This document shows, piece by piece, positions 8,137 to 17,145 of a stretch of 64,000 nt of DNA (its first letter is position 1; each line of letters begins with the position of its first letter). The DNA lies in assembly GCA_964445765.1 (NCBI GenBank), contig CAYULD010000003.1, positions 186,001 through 250,000 of the forward strand, in the 5' to 3' direction. Made by a program: the position numbers and the translations under genes. Source of the DNA: JANPLD01 sp964445765. Lineage in GTDB: Bacteria > Pseudomonadota > Alphaproteobacteria > Rickettsiales > UBA8987. The notes beneath the pieces are model-generated. The model saw nothing but the letters and a program-made list of their open reading frames with translations. It was not told the DNA's origin and searched no databases.

Positions 8137-8469
8137 ATGGTGAAATTTGGTGGCATTTCTGGGGAGCAACTTCGTCAATTGGTTGCAAGAATTGAAAAGT
8201 TAGAAGAAGAGAAAAAAGAAGTTTCTGAATTTATAAGTGATGCTTATAAAGAAGCAAAAGCCAACGGCTTTGATGTGAAAGTTCTTAGAAAAATTATTTC
8301 ACTCAGAAAAAGGGACCAAGCTCAAATCGCTGAAGAAGAAGAGATTATGGATCTCTACAAGCACGCACTTGGAATGATTAAAATTAGTGATAGCGATGAA
8401 GATTCATCTGATGATAATTTAGATGAAATTGAATCTGAAAATAAGGCTAAAACTAAAAAAGTCGCCTAA
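8137..8469 (+). CDS. gapR: GapR-family (DUF2312) nucleoid-associated protein
   Basis: The 110-residue protein contains the DUF2312/GapR core LRQLVARIEKLEEEKKEV, NGFDVKVLRKIISLRK and LYKHALGM. In Caulobacter GapR is a tetrameric clamp that tracks AT-rich overtwisted DNA and helps topoisomerases during replication. The C-terminal 30 residues here are a strongly acidic and Ser-rich tail (DSDEDSSDDNLDEIESE) ending in lysines, an extension beyond the usual core. The family is largely alphaproteobacterial, which supports the taxonomic placement. It overlaps the convergent aminotransferase gene by 4 bp. Confidence 0.9.
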   Translation: MVKFGGISGEQLRQLVARIEKLEEEKKEVSEFISDAYKEAKANGFDVKVLRKIISLRKRDQAQIAEEEEIMDLYKHALGMIKISDSDEDSSDDNLDEIESENKAKTKKVA

Positions 8470-9551
8470 AACTCATTTAATTTTTTGATAATAAATTCAA
8501 CTTCACTTTTTTTCATTATCGGTGAAATTGGAAGGCTAAGAACTTCTTTATGAATTTTTTCAGTAATAGGTAATTTCTTTTTGCTATATTCTTTTAAGGC
8601 CTCTTGCTTATGTGGTGGAATAGGGTAATGAATAAGTGTTTCAATGGAATTCTCAGCCAAATAATTTTTTAATTTATCTCTATTTTTGCATCTGATTACA
8701 TATAAATGCCATACGCAAGAGCCATCATTTACAAAAAGTGGCTTGACAATTTTAGGGTTATTTATCCCATCTTCATACATTTTAGCTATAGAAATTCTTG
8801 CTTTATTATCAGAATCTAAATGTTTTAATTTTGTAATAAGAACGCCAGCCTGAAATTCATCTAAACGAGAATTGAAACCCTTATAAATATTTTCATATTT
8901 AATATGTGAGCCATAATTTCTAAGAGCTTTTAACTTATCATATAGATTTTTGCTATTGGTTGTTATTGCACCGCCATCACCCAATGCACCTAAGTTTTTT
9001 CCGGGGTAAAAACTAAAACCAGAAGCAATTCCAAAAGAGCCAGATTTTTTGCCGTTATAAATTGCGCCGTGAGATTGAGCAGAATCTTCAATTAAATATA
9101 AATTATGTTTCTTGGCAATTTCTGAAATTTTATCAATATCAGAAACCAAACCATATAAATGAACTGCTAATATTGCCTTAGTTTTTTTAGTGATTTTTTT
9201 TTCAATTAAATCTGGATTTAGATTATATGTTTCAATTTTAGGCTCAACAAAAACAGGCTTAGCACCATTTGCAACAACCGCAAGAATTGTTGCAATATAA
9301 GTATTTGCTGGCACAATAACTTCATCACCTTTGCCAATTCCAAGGGCTTTAAGAATTAAAATTAGGGCATCAAGCCCATTTGCAACCCCAATAGCATATT
9401 TAGTGCCACAGAAATTTGCAAAATCTTTTTCAAATTGCTCAACATTTTTGCCAAGAATATACCAACCAGAATCTAGTATTTTAGCGGAAGTTCTTAAAAA
9501 TTCTTTTTTGTAGCGATCATTTATTTTTTTGAGATCTAAAAATTTAATCAT
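8466..9551 (-). CDS. DegT/DnrJ/EryC1-family sugar aminotransferase (FdtB/QdtB-like)
   Basis: The 361-residue PLP enzyme has the family pattern: GTKYAIGVANGLDAL, PANTYIAT, EDSAQSHGA (Asp156 binding the pyridine nitrogen) and FYPGKNLGALGDGG with Lys185 as the Schiff-base lysine. It likely transfers an amino group to a keto-sugar nucleotide. Next door is an FdtA-like 3,4-ketoisomerase, which points to a dTDP-3-keto-6-deoxyhexose as substrate (dTDP-Fuc3N or Qui3N type). It is the last gene of a three-gene minus-strand unit (10499 to 8466). Confidence 0.88.
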   Translation of the reverse strand: MIKFLDLKKINDRYKKEFLRTSAKILDSGWYILGKNVEQFEKDFANFCGTKYAIGVANGLDALILILKALGIGKGDEVIVPANTYIATILAVVANGAKPVFVEPKIETYNLNPDLIEKKITKKTKAILAVHLYGLVSDIDKISEIAKKHNLYLIEDSAQSHGAIYNGKKSGSFGIASGFSFYPGKNLGALGDGGAITTNSKNLYDKLKALRNYGSHIKYENIYKGFNSRLDEFQAGVLITKLKHLDSDNKARISIAKMYEDGINNPKIVKPLFVNDGSCVWHLYVIRCKNRDKLKNYLAENSIETLIHYPIPPHKQEALKEYSKKKLPITEKIHKEVLSLPISPIMKKSEVEFIIKKLNEF

Positions 9552-9564
9552 AATTCTAATTTTT

Positions 9565-9975
9565 CTAGAGAGATTTTTTATATTCGCAAAATTTTTTATA
9601 ATCTCTTATATAATCATTTTCATCATATATTTCAGAGGCTAAAACAAGGCAGGTGCAACCTGATGTAAACTCTGATAGATCCCGCCAATAGCCTTTTGGA
9701 ACAAAAACCCCTTCATAAGGATATTTTAAGTTAAAATTAAAAACATTCCCTAAGCCATCATCTAATTTTAAGTTAAAACTCCCTGATAAAGAAATAAAAA
9801 ATTGCGATAATTCTTTATGAGCGTGTGCCCCACGAAATTCACCCGAAGGAACATCATAAATATAGTAAACCCTTTTAATATCAAAACCAACCTCACTTGC
9901 TTCAAGAAATGAAATACTCCCTGAATTAGATGAAACCTTGTTTATTTTGTGTAATTTAGGAATTAAACTGTTCAT
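9565..9975 (-). CDS. FdtA-like dTDP-4-keto-6-deoxyglucose 3,4-ketoisomerase (WxcM-like cupin)
   Basis: The 136-residue single cupin domain resembles FdtA/QdtA: YYIYDVPSGEFRGAHAHKE, with the two active-site histidines His51 and His53, and VFVPKGYWRDL later. Such enzymes shift the keto group from C4 to C3 of dTDP-4-keto-6-deoxyglucose, giving the substrate of the neighbouring aminotransferase. The gene overlaps the upstream acetyltransferase gene by one base (TAATG), so translation is coupled. Whether the product is fucose- or glucose-configured (Fdt or Qdt) cannot be told by eye. Confidence 0.85.
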   Translation of the reverse strand: MNSLIPKLHKINKVSSNSGSISFLEASEVGFDIKRVYYIYDVPSGEFRGAHAHKELSQFFISLSGSFNLKLDDGLGNVFNFNLKYPYEGVFVPKGYWRDLSEFTSGCTCLVLASEIYDENDYIRDYKKFCEYKKSL

Positions 9976-10499
9976 TAAATAAATCTTTGATATTTTGGCA
10001 AAATTTTTTCAAAATCTTCTTTTGTATAAATGTAATAAAAATTTAATTCATCTTCATCGTAGATTTTAGAACCCATTCTTTGATGAAAATCATTAACACT
10101 ATAATTATCTTTTCTAACATCAAACTTAGTTAGTTCAAAACCTTTTTCAAAAAAAGCAAATTTATAAATTAATAAAGCGGATTCAATAGCACAAAATTTG
10201 GGTGCATTAGGGATTGTAATCCAGCTTCCCCAACAAAATTCGCTATTAATAATATTATAAATTCTAACTGTTCCAAGTCTCTCTTGGTTTTTATTTTCAA
10301 TAATAAAATAAAAATCTTTATTGTTAATTTTATAATTTTTTATGAATTGGATTTGTTTTTCAAGATCATTTTCAATTTTTGAAATATGCTTAGATTTGCT
10401 TTCATTAAGCCGCAATTGTAAAATAAATTCAGCATCCTCTAATTCAATATCTCTAAGATTTATATTTTTTCCTGTAATAAATTTATTTGCTTTTTTCAT
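9975..10499 (-). CDS. GNAT-family N-acetyltransferase, probably for an amino sugar
   Basis: The 174-residue RimJ/RimL-type GNAT protein begins NINLRDIELEDAEFILQLR. It contains ERLGTVRIYNI in the central sheet, a CWGSWITIP segment, and a C-terminal half with KFDVRKDNYSVNDFHQRMG typical of acetyl-CoA binding GNATs. As first gene of the ketoisomerase/aminotransferase unit it likely N-acylates the 3-amino sugar. This is inferred from context, since known Fdt/Qdt pathways use a left-handed-helix acyltransferase instead. It diverges from the glycan operon starting at 10582. Confidence 0.75.
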   Translation of the reverse strand: MKKANKFITGKNINLRDIELEDAEFILQLRLNESKSKHISKIENDLEKQIQFIKNYKINNKDFYFIIENKNQERLGTVRIYNIINSEFCWGSWITIPNAPKFCAIESALLIYKFAFFEKGFELTKFDVRKDNYSVNDFHQRMGSKIYDEDELNFYYIYTKEDFEKILPKYQRFI

Positions 10500-10512
10500 T
10501 GAGACTAATACC

Positions 10513-10540
10513 TTGACAACACTGATATTTTTTTAATACT
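10513..10540 (+). promoter_or_regulatory. Probable sigma-70 promoter of the glycan operon
   Basis: A perfect TTGACA at 10513-10518 is followed after 16 bp by AATACT at 10535-10540 (4 of 6 to TATAAT). Transcription would begin near 10547. This rules against a TTG start at 10540 for the following gene and supports the ATG at 10582. Confidence 0.5.
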
Positions 10541-10581
10541 TGTTAAAAAAAATTAATTCAACTTTAATTAGTAATTATGTG

Positions 10582-12039
10582 ATGAAAACTATTAATGTTT
10601 TATATATAACAGAGGTTTATATTCAAAGTGATTATTGGGGGCCGTTTCATAGGGGTTTTTCAAACTATTTTAATTCTATTAATAGTGTAAATTTTACAGG
10701 GCTAAATATTAGGTTGCACAAAACTGAAGATATAATTAATAAAATTGAAAAACACTCACCTGATTTTGTTTTTTTTGTTAATTATGTATCTAATTCAAAT
10801 GATTATTGTGAATTTATTAAAAAAAGATTTCCTAAATGTAAGTTAGCTCTGTGGTTTATTGATTCTTTTGAGAGGTTTAAATATGCATCCTTTGAAGCAT
10901 TAGATGTTTTTGATAAGGTGTTTTTATCTGGAAATGATGAATATATAAATAGGCTAGTTCAATATTTCCCATATCTTGATAAGAAGGTTAAATTTCTTCC
11001 ATTTGCCACTGATTTAAGCAAATTTAATGATAATAACTTAAAAAAAGATATTGATGTTTCATTTGTTGGAACATTGTTTTACAATTATGAGTTCAAGAGG
11101 CTTATTTCAGATAATGTTAGCTTTGATAATCATTACGAAATTTTTAATAATCTTCTAAACAAGCATAGGAATAAATATCAATTTGGTTTAATTGATAGCT
11201 TAAAAAACTCAGGTTTTCAATTTTCAGAAAATGAAAATATGAGATTATTAGAGTCATCTAATGTCCTTCAAACTATATTTGATGATCAGCTTTCTAAAGA
11301 AAAAAGATTAAGGTATTTATCAAGGTTATATGAGTTTAATTTATCTATTCACGGTGAGCCAGTCTCAGAATGGATATTTAGCATTTGTGATGTTGATTCA
11401 AGGTTACTAAGCAAATTTAAGGCTAATGAACCTATAGGTGATAGTGAAGCCCTTTCAAAATTATATAATCGCTCAAAAATTTCATTAAATATTCAACATC
11501 ATCAAGCCTATAATTTTGGTTTAGCTATGAGGATATTTGATATTATGGCTTGTAAATCTTTACTTATAACTGAGCATACTTCAATCAAGCCTCTAAATGA
11601 TTTGGGATTTGAAGAAAATTTAGATTTTGTATCATTTAGTAATGAAAATGATTTATATAATAAGGTTAAAATTTATCTGAATGATGATAGTAAAAGAAAC
11701 CAAATTACAGAATCAGCTTATGAAAAAGTAGTAAACTCTCACACCTTTGATAAAAAAATTGCATATATTCTTAAAGAAATAGGTTTTGATGAGGCTTCTA
11801 AAGAGGCAAATAAGGTATCATATAAAAATTTAATTGATTTCAAAACTCCATCAATTAATTTTAATATTAAAAGTAAAACAATTTTTGATAAAATTAAAAA
11901 TTTCTTTTTCACAAAGCAAGAAATTAAGCCAGTTAAATATAAACTCTTTAACTTAAAACCTATATTTCAATTCAAATTCAAAATATTTGGTAAATATAAA
12001 TTTTCTGTATTTGTTGAAGATATTGTTAATAATAAATAA
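10582..12039 (+). CDS. CgeB/group-1-like glycosyltransferase
   Basis: The protein (485 residues from the ATG at 10582) resembles CgeB-type glycosyltransferases. An N-terminal Rossmann half has INVLYITEVY and LALWFIDSFERFKYASFEALD. A linker has IDVSFVGTLFYN, and the C-terminal GT-B half has SLNIQHHQAYNFGLAMRIFD and IMACKSLLITEHTS, the donor-binding region. The reading frame is open back to a TTG at 10540, but that start would lie upstream of the predicted transcription start. It opens a plus-strand operon of seven genes with gaps or overlaps under 25 bp and probably transfers a sugar to the surface glycan. Confidence 0.75.
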   Translation: MKTINVLYITEVYIQSDYWGPFHRGFSNYFNSINSVNFTGLNIRLHKTEDIINKIEKHSPDFVFFVNYVSNSNDYCEFIKKRFPKCKLALWFIDSFERFKYASFEALDVFDKVFLSGNDEYINRLVQYFPYLDKKVKFLPFATDLSKFNDNNLKKDIDVSFVGTLFYNYEFKRLISDNVSFDNHYEIFNNLLNKHRNKYQFGLIDSLKNSGFQFSENENMRLLESSNVLQTIFDDQLSKEKRLRYLSRLYEFNLSIHGEPVSEWIFSICDVDSRLLSKFKANEPIGDSEALSKLYNRSKISLNIQHHQAYNFGLAMRIFDIMACKSLLITEHTSIKPLNDLGFEENLDFVSFSNENDLYNKVKIYLNDDSKRNQITESAYEKVVNSHTFDKKIAYILKEIGFDEASKEANKVSYKNLIDFKTPSINFNIKSKTIFDKIKNFFFTKQEIKPVKYKLFNLKPIFQFKFKIFGKYKFSVFVEDIVNNK

Positions 12040-12059
12040 AATATTTTCAGTAACTAATA

Positions 12060-13478
12060 ATGTTGGTTAATAATAAAATTATTATTGTTGATCTTGATAA
12101 TACATTTATCAAAACAGATCTTCTATATGAAGCATTTGTTCAGTTAATAAAGTTCAGGTTTTGGCTGGTTTTTTTAATGCCAATATGGTTGATTAGAGGT
12201 AAATTATATTTTAAGAAAAAAATTTTTGAAGGTTACTCTTTAAGAGAAGATTTACTTCCATATAATTATGATGTCATAAATTACATCAAAGATAAATGGA
12301 ATTCAGGACATAAAATATATTTATACTCTGCTTCACCTGAAGAATTTGTAAAAAAAATTGCTAATAAATTTGAGTTTTTTTCTGGTTTTAGGGGCTCCAC
12401 AAATATTAATCTTAAATCAATTAATAAGCTAAAAGCAATAATAGAAGATTTTGGAGAAAATTTTGATTATATTGGAGATTCTTTAGATGATATAGTTATA
12501 TGGAATAAAGCAATAAATAAAATTGCGGTTAATCCTAATAAAAAAATATTTAAGTTTCTTAGCAAAGATAAATTTGAAAAAATATTTACTTACGGCAATA
12601 ATTTGAAATCTCTAATTAAATTAATTAGGGTTCATCAGTGGAGTAAAAATTTTTTAGTATTTACGCCTTACATTATTAGGGGAGATTTTAGTGATATAAG
12701 CCTATTAATTAATTTTATAATTATCTTTTTTTGTATTTCGTTAATCTCAAGCGGAACATATATAATCAATGACTTGTTTGATTTGAATAGTGATAGGCTT
12801 CACCCATCCAAAAAAAATAGGCCATTAGCAAATGGGGATACTAAAATAATTTATGCTATTTATTTAGCTCCTATTCTAATTATTTCAGGGTTATTAATTT
12901 CTTACAATTTATCAATAAATGCTTTTTTATCATTAATTTCATATATAATAATTACCTTATCTTACTCTTTATATTTTAAGAAATTGGCAATTTTAGATGT
13001 AATATTAATCGCAGGATTATTTACATTAAGGGTAATTGCTGGTTCATTATTAATAGAGGAACCAATTTCTCATTGGCTTTTAGCTTTCACATTTACAATC
13101 TTTTTTAGCTTAGCGATTTCTAAAAGAGTTTCAGATATTAAGTTGATAATTGATAGTAGCGATAAAAAAAATTTAGATGGCAGAGGCTATAAAATTGAAG
13201 ATGAAATTTTTTTGACAATATCAGGTATATCATCAGGTTTTGCTTCAATATTAATATTTTCTTTATATCTTGTTTTAGAACAATTTAAGAGAGATATTTT
13301 TTCAAATAATGAATTTTTATGGTTTGTATGCATGCTTATAATGTTTTGGATGCTTAGAATTTGGTTCAAAACATGCAGGGGAGAAATTAAATGTGATCCC
13401 GTTATATTTGCCTTAAAAGATAAGACATCTATAATTATGGGTTTATTTTCATTAATATTTATATATTTTGCTTGGTGA
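12060..13478 (+). CDS. HAD phosphatase-UbiA prenyltransferase fusion; polyprenyl-phosphate phosphoribosyltransferase (DPPR synthase-like)
   Basis: Residues 1-175 form a HAD domain: nucleophile motif IIVDLDNTF (Asp11, Asp13), SAS at 90-92 and GDSLDD (139-144). Residues 185-472 form a UbiA domain with about nine membrane helices. Its first Asp motif is NDLFDLNSDRLHPSKKNRP (237-255) and its second LDVILIAGLFTLRVIAG (312-328). The HP-[ST]-K-x2-RP pattern is that of mycobacterial Rv3806c, which joins PRPP to decaprenyl phosphate. The fused HAD domain could remove the 5-phosphate to give polyprenyl-phosphoryl ribose (inference). The stop overlaps the next start (TGATG). Confidence 0.85.
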   Translation: MLVNNKIIIVDLDNTFIKTDLLYEAFVQLIKFRFWLVFLMPIWLIRGKLYFKKKIFEGYSLREDLLPYNYDVINYIKDKWNSGHKIYLYSASPEEFVKKIANKFEFFSGFRGSTNINLKSINKLKAIIEDFGENFDYIGDSLDDIVIWNKAINKIAVNPNKKIFKFLSKDKFEKIFTYGNNLKSLIKLIRVHQWSKNFLVFTPYIIRGDFSDISLLINFIIIFFCISLISSGTYIINDLFDLNSDRLHPSKKNRPLANGDTKIIYAIYLAPILIISGLLISYNLSINAFLSLISYIIITLSYSLYFKKLAILDVILIAGLFTLRVIAGSLLIEEPISHWLLAFTFTIFFSLAISKRVSDIKLIIDSSDKKNLDGRGYKIEDEIFLTISGISSGFASILIFSLYLVLEQFKRDIFSNNEFLWFVCMLIMFWMLRIWFKTCRGEIKCDPVIFALKDKTSIIMGLFSLIFIYFAW

Positions 13479-14782
13479 TGGAAGAATCTAAAGAATATCT
13501 ATCTTGGGGAAGAATTTTAAGATTCAAGCATAAAGTTATTGATAACTTGCAAGAAATTAATTTTGCTAACAATGATTTTATATTAGCCTATGGCAATGGA
13601 AGATCTTACGGCGATTCTTGCTTAAATGAAGGTAAAACTCTTTTTGATACTCGTAAATTAAAGAATTTTATATCATTTGATGAATCGCAAGGAATTTTAG
13701 AATGTCAGTCTGGGGTTCAATTTTATGAAATTTTAGAATTATTAAAATCTAGAGCTAGAAAAGGTCTTAAAAAGTTCTTTATACCTGTTACACCCGGAAC
13801 AAAATTTATTACTATAGGCGGTGCAATAGCTAATGATGTTCACGGCAAAAATCATTACAAAATGGGTTCATTTGGAAATCACCTTATTTCTTTCAAGCTA
13901 TTAAGAAGTGATAATCAAATTATAGAATGTAGCAAAGAGGAAAATTCAGAATTGTTTTTTTCTACTATTGGTGGCTTGGGTTTAACCGGCATAATTTTAT
14001 CTGCTAAAATAAGGCTTATGGAAGCAAGTTCTTTTTACATAGAAGTAGAAAAAAAGATATTTTATAATTTAGATGAATTTTATAAAATTGATAATGATTC
14101 TAAAGATAAATATTTATACACAGTTGCTTGGTTAGATAGTTTTAGCAATGGCAGGGGCGTTTATTATAGAGGAAACCACTCTAATATAGAAAAAATTCCT
14201 GAATATAAAAAGCCTATAACATTTTTTTCAAAATTTAATGTTAAAATCTTTAACCAATTCTTTATTAAAATTTTTAATATTATTTACTTTAGAATAGCTT
14301 GTTTAACAAAAGATAAAAAATATTATTCTGATTACGATAGTTTTTTTTACCCACTAGATAAAATTAAAAATTGGAATATTTTTTATGGTAAAAATGGCTT
14401 TTATCAATTCCAGTTCCTAATCCCTTATAAAAATAGTTCTTCTTTAATTGAAATTCTAAGTATTATTAAAAAAAGTAATTCCGCCTCTTTTTTATCAGTT
14501 CTAAAAACCTTTGGAGGCATTCACTCACGGGGGTATTTGTCATTCCCTAGCGAAGGAATTACTCTCGCATTAGATTTTGTTAATCAAGGTGAAAAAACAA
14601 AAAATCTATTATTGGAGTTAGAAAAGATAGTTATAGAAAATAATGGTAAAATATATCCAGCTAAGGATATGCTTATGTCAAAGAATAGTTTTTATAATTC
14701 TTATAATAAGATTAATTTATTTAAGAACTATATTGATAGTAAATTTTCATCTAGCTTTTGGAGGCGTATAAATAATGTCTAA
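13478..14782 (+). CDS. dprE1: DprE1-like FAD-dependent decaprenylphosphoryl-ribose 2'-oxidase
   Basis: The protein (434 residues from the ATG at 13478) has an FAD-binding PCMH domain with WGR near the N-terminus, AYGNGRSYGDSCLN, FIPVTPGTKFITIGGAIAN and DVHGKNHYKMGSFG. This matches mycobacterial DprE1, in which the equivalent His carries or contacts FAD. DprE1 oxidises the 2'-hydroxyl of polyprenyl-phosphoryl ribose as the first half of epimerisation to arabinose. The start at 13478 gives a 1-base TGATG coupling with the UbiA gene; in-frame TTG and GTG codons just upstream are less likely. Its partner DprE2 overlaps its 3' end by 8 bp. Confidence 0.88.
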   Translation: MEESKEYLSWGRILRFKHKVIDNLQEINFANNDFILAYGNGRSYGDSCLNEGKTLFDTRKLKNFISFDESQGILECQSGVQFYEILELLKSRARKGLKKFFIPVTPGTKFITIGGAIANDVHGKNHYKMGSFGNHLISFKLLRSDNQIIECSKEENSELFFSTIGGLGLTGIILSAKIRLMEASSFYIEVEKKIFYNLDEFYKIDNDSKDKYLYTVAWLDSFSNGRGVYYRGNHSNIEKIPEYKKPITFFSKFNVKIFNQFFIKIFNIIYFRIACLTKDKKYYSDYDSFFYPLDKIKNWNIFYGKNGFYQFQFLIPYKNSSSLIEILSIIKKSNSASFLSVLKTFGGIHSRGYLSFPSEGITLALDFVNQGEKTKNLLLELEKIVIENNGKIYPAKDMLMSKNSFYNSYNKINLFKNYIDSKFSSSFWRRINNV

Positions 14783-15518
14783 AAATATTTTAATTTTTGG
14801 TGCAAACTCAGATATAATGCAAGAATTTGCTAGAATTAATGCTCTTGAAGAGAGTAATAATTTTTTTCTTATAGGTAGAGATATAGAAAGAATTAAAATT
14901 CTTAAAGATGATTTAATTGTTAGGGGTGCAAAATCAGTTGATTTTTTAAGTGCAGATTTATCTGAAATTAAGAATATAGAAAATATTATGTCTGAAGTTT
15001 CTAAAAAGTTTTCTATAATAGATGTTTGTATTATTGCTCAAGGCTCTCTAACTAACCAAATTAAAGCAGAAAATGATATAGATTATTTTTTCTATGAGGC
15101 TAGGCTTAATAGCCTTTCTTATATGTGTATTACACTAGAATTAATAAAAGTTTTTGGAGTAGATAAAATTAAAAATATTGTTTTTATAACATCGGTTGCT
15201 GGGGATAGAATAAGGCAATCTAACTATATTTATGGCACATTCAAATCTTCCTTATCTAGTTTTTTATCAGGTTTAAGGCATAAATATTATAATAAAGAAA
15301 TTAATTTTATTGAAATAAAGCCCGGTTTTACAAAAACAAAGATGACTAAAGAATTCAAAAAGAACCTTTTATGGTCTGAGCCTTCAGTTATAGCTAATGA
15401 CATAAAAAAGGCTATTTTACATAATAAAAAAGTTGTTTATTCGCCTTTTTGGTGGAAGTTTATAATGTTAATTATTAAGTTGTTGCCAACATTTATATTC
15501 AATAAACTTAAGATATGA
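14775..15518 (+). CDS. dprE2: DprE2-like short-chain dehydrogenase
   Basis: The 247-residue SDR has the nucleotide-binding start ILIFGANSDIMQEFARI and the catalytic Y-x3-K motif in NYIYGTFKSSLSSFL. The conserved Ser is in VFITSVAGDR, and FIEIKPGFTKTKM follows. Beside DprE1 it should reduce the 2'-keto intermediate with NAD(P)H to polyprenyl-phosphoryl arabinose. The C-terminal about 30 residues (FWWKFIMLIIKLLPTFIF) are hydrophobic and could sit on the membrane, as in other DprE2 proteins. It overlaps both neighbours by a few bases, so the enzyme pair is translationally coupled. Confidence 0.87.
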   Translation: MSKNILIFGANSDIMQEFARINALEESNNFFLIGRDIERIKILKDDLIVRGAKSVDFLSADLSEIKNIENIMSEVSKKFSIIDVCIIAQGSLTNQIKAENDIDYFFYEARLNSLSYMCITLELIKVFGVDKIKNIVFITSVAGDRIRQSNYIYGTFKSSLSSFLSGLRHKYYNKEINFIEIKPGFTKTKMTKEFKKNLLWSEPSVIANDIKKAILHNKKVVYSPFWWKFIMLIIKLLPTFIFNKLKI

Positions 15519-15916
15519 TAAAATCTTTACTAAATAATAATTTTATTAAATTTCTTATTTTAGGCGGTGTTGCGGCATTAATAAACTTTGTATCAAGAAT
15601 TTTTATAAATTTTTTTTTAAGCTACAGATTTTCAATAATCTTATCATATTTTTTAGGAATGATTGTCGCTTTCTATTTGTTCAGGAAGTTCATTTTTATT
15701 AAATCTCAAAAGCCAATTAAAAAACAAATTTATGGTTTTGTTACAGTTAACATTCTTGGTATAATTCAAGTTTGGTGCGTAAGTGTTTTTCTAGAAGAGT
15801 TTTTTTTTCCGTTGATTAGCTTTAATTTTTATTCTAAGGAGTTTGCTCACGCAATAGGGATATCGGTTCCTGCGATAACAAGCTATTTTGGTCATAAATA
15901 CCTAAGTTTTAGTTAA
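15515..15916 (+). CDS. GtrA-family small membrane protein
   Basis: The 133-residue protein has four predicted membrane helices and the GtrA pattern: FLILGGVAALINFVSRI in helix 1, SYFLGMIVAFYLFRKFIF in helix 2, and GHKYLSF at the C-terminus. GtrA-like proteins are thought to help move polyprenyl-phosphate sugars across the membrane. Rv3789 in the mycobacterial arabinan locus belongs to this family. It starts 4 bp inside dprE2 (ATGA) and ends 2 bp before the next gene, so it probably handles the same polyprenyl-phosphoryl arabinose. Confidence 0.85.
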   Translation: MIKSLLNNNFIKFLILGGVAALINFVSRIFINFFLSYRFSIILSYFLGMIVAFYLFRKFIFIKSQKPIKKQIYGFVTVNILGIIQVWCVSVFLEEFFFPLISFNFYSKEFAHAIGISVPAITSYFGHKYLSFS

Positions 15917-15918
15917 AT

Positions 15919-17145
15919 ATGCAAGAATTTACATATAAAAATTTTGCTCATAAAGTTTTAATATCTTTAAATAAATTTTATCCGCTCATTCTCGTTTTAG
16001 CTATTTTATATTTTTTGCAGAATTTCTATCTTAATATTACCCCCTCAAAATGTGAAGGGCTTGGTGATTGTGTAAAATATTCTCAAATGGCAGAAAATTT
16101 TGGTAATAATAATCAGGTGAAGATTGAAACCCCCTTTAATTTAAGAATTTTAGCACCTTATTTATCTAGCTTAATTTCTAAAGATACTCAGATTGCTTTT
16201 AAGATTTTGAATTCTGTTTCAATTTTAGTATTCTGTTTTTTTTCCTTTTTTACCCTTAAAAAATTGGAAATTAATAATTATTATTCAGCAATTTTTTTCT
16301 CTTGGTTTTTTCTTCACCCTTTAGGTTTTCAATATTACTTTGTAGTGCCTGTAATGGTTGATATGCTATATTATGCAGCACTTAGTATAATTATTTATTT
16401 AGCTGTAACTAAAGAAAAGTTTTTAATATGGTTAGCGTTCCTCACTTTTGCTTTTATAAAAGAGACAATTATTTTTATAGCCCTAATTTACTATTTATGT
16501 CTAATAGTTAATGAATTAAAAGAAAAAAATGTAAAAAAAATATCTTTCAACTTTTTTAGCCTAGTATTCTTTTTTCTGATTTATAATCTAATTAAAGAAA
16601 ATATTGTTCTTAATAAATTTCCTAACCTGCAAGAGTGGGAAGTTACGCCATTAACCACTGTAAAATGGTTTTTTAATGAGCTTTTGAAAGATTATAACAG
16701 GCTTATAATTTGGTTTTGCTCGTTTTTTTGTGCGGTAGGCTTTTATTTTTTGTCTATTTTTAATTTTAGTATAAAAAATTTATTTATTAATTTATATGAA
16801 AATATAACGCTTCAAGGTTTCTTATTTTTAATTTCCTGTGCTATGATTTTATTCGGAATTTTAGCTGGATCAGATATGACAAGAATAATCTTTAATGGTT
16901 CACAATTTATTTTATTATTTAGTTTTTTAGTTATCAAGAAAAATTCAAAACTAAATATTTCTGATTATTTAATTCCCTTATTTAGCTTTTTACTATTATT
17001 TTCGTATAGTAAATTTTTTCCAAGCAACTTAGAATATAAATATTATTACGAAAAAGAAATTACTCCATATTTTAGCTTAGGATTTATTTTTTTAATTACT
17101 TCTATTGGTCTAATTTTTTTGTTAAAAAAGTACAAAGCTGAATGA
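15919..17145 (+). CDS. Multi-spanning GT-C-like membrane protein, candidate polyprenyl-phosphate-sugar glycosyltransferase
   Basis: The 408-residue protein has about ten membrane helices. The first extracytoplasmic loop contains GDCVKYSQMAENFG, like the D-x3-Y-x2-MA pattern of many GT-C enzymes. FNLRILAPYLSSLI follows and PVMVDMLYYAAL comes later. I do not recognise a named family. Its position after the DprE1/DprE2/GtrA set suggests it uses polyprenyl-phosphoryl arabinofuranose as donor on the periplasmic side, by analogy with TfpW of Pseudomonas aeruginosa pilin arabinosylation (inference). It overlaps the sulfotransferase start by 4 bp. Confidence 0.6.
   Translation: MQEFTYKNFAHKVLISLNKFYPLILVLAILYFLQNFYLNITPSKCEGLGDCVKYSQMAENFGNNNQVKIETPFNLRILAPYLSSLISKDTQIAFKILNSVSILVFCFFSFFTLKKLEINNYYSAIFFSWFFLHPLGFQYYFVVPVMVDMLYYAALSIIIYLAVTKEKFLIWLAFLTFAFIKETIIFIALIYYLCLIVNELKEKNVKKISFNFFSLVFFFLIYNLIKENIVLNKFPNLQEWEVTPLTTVKWFFNELLKDYNRLIIWFCSFFCAVGFYFLSIFNFSIKNLFINLYENITLQGFLFLISCAMILFGILAGSDMTRIIFNGSQFILLFSFLVIKKNSKLNISDYLIPLFSFLLLFSYSKFFPSNLEYKYYYEKEITPYFSLGFIFLITSIGLIFLLKKYKAE

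Noticed and set aside
10540..10581. TTG start for the CgeB-like glycosyltransferase
   Set aside because: It would lie within the predicted -10 region; the ATG at 10582 fits the domain start better.
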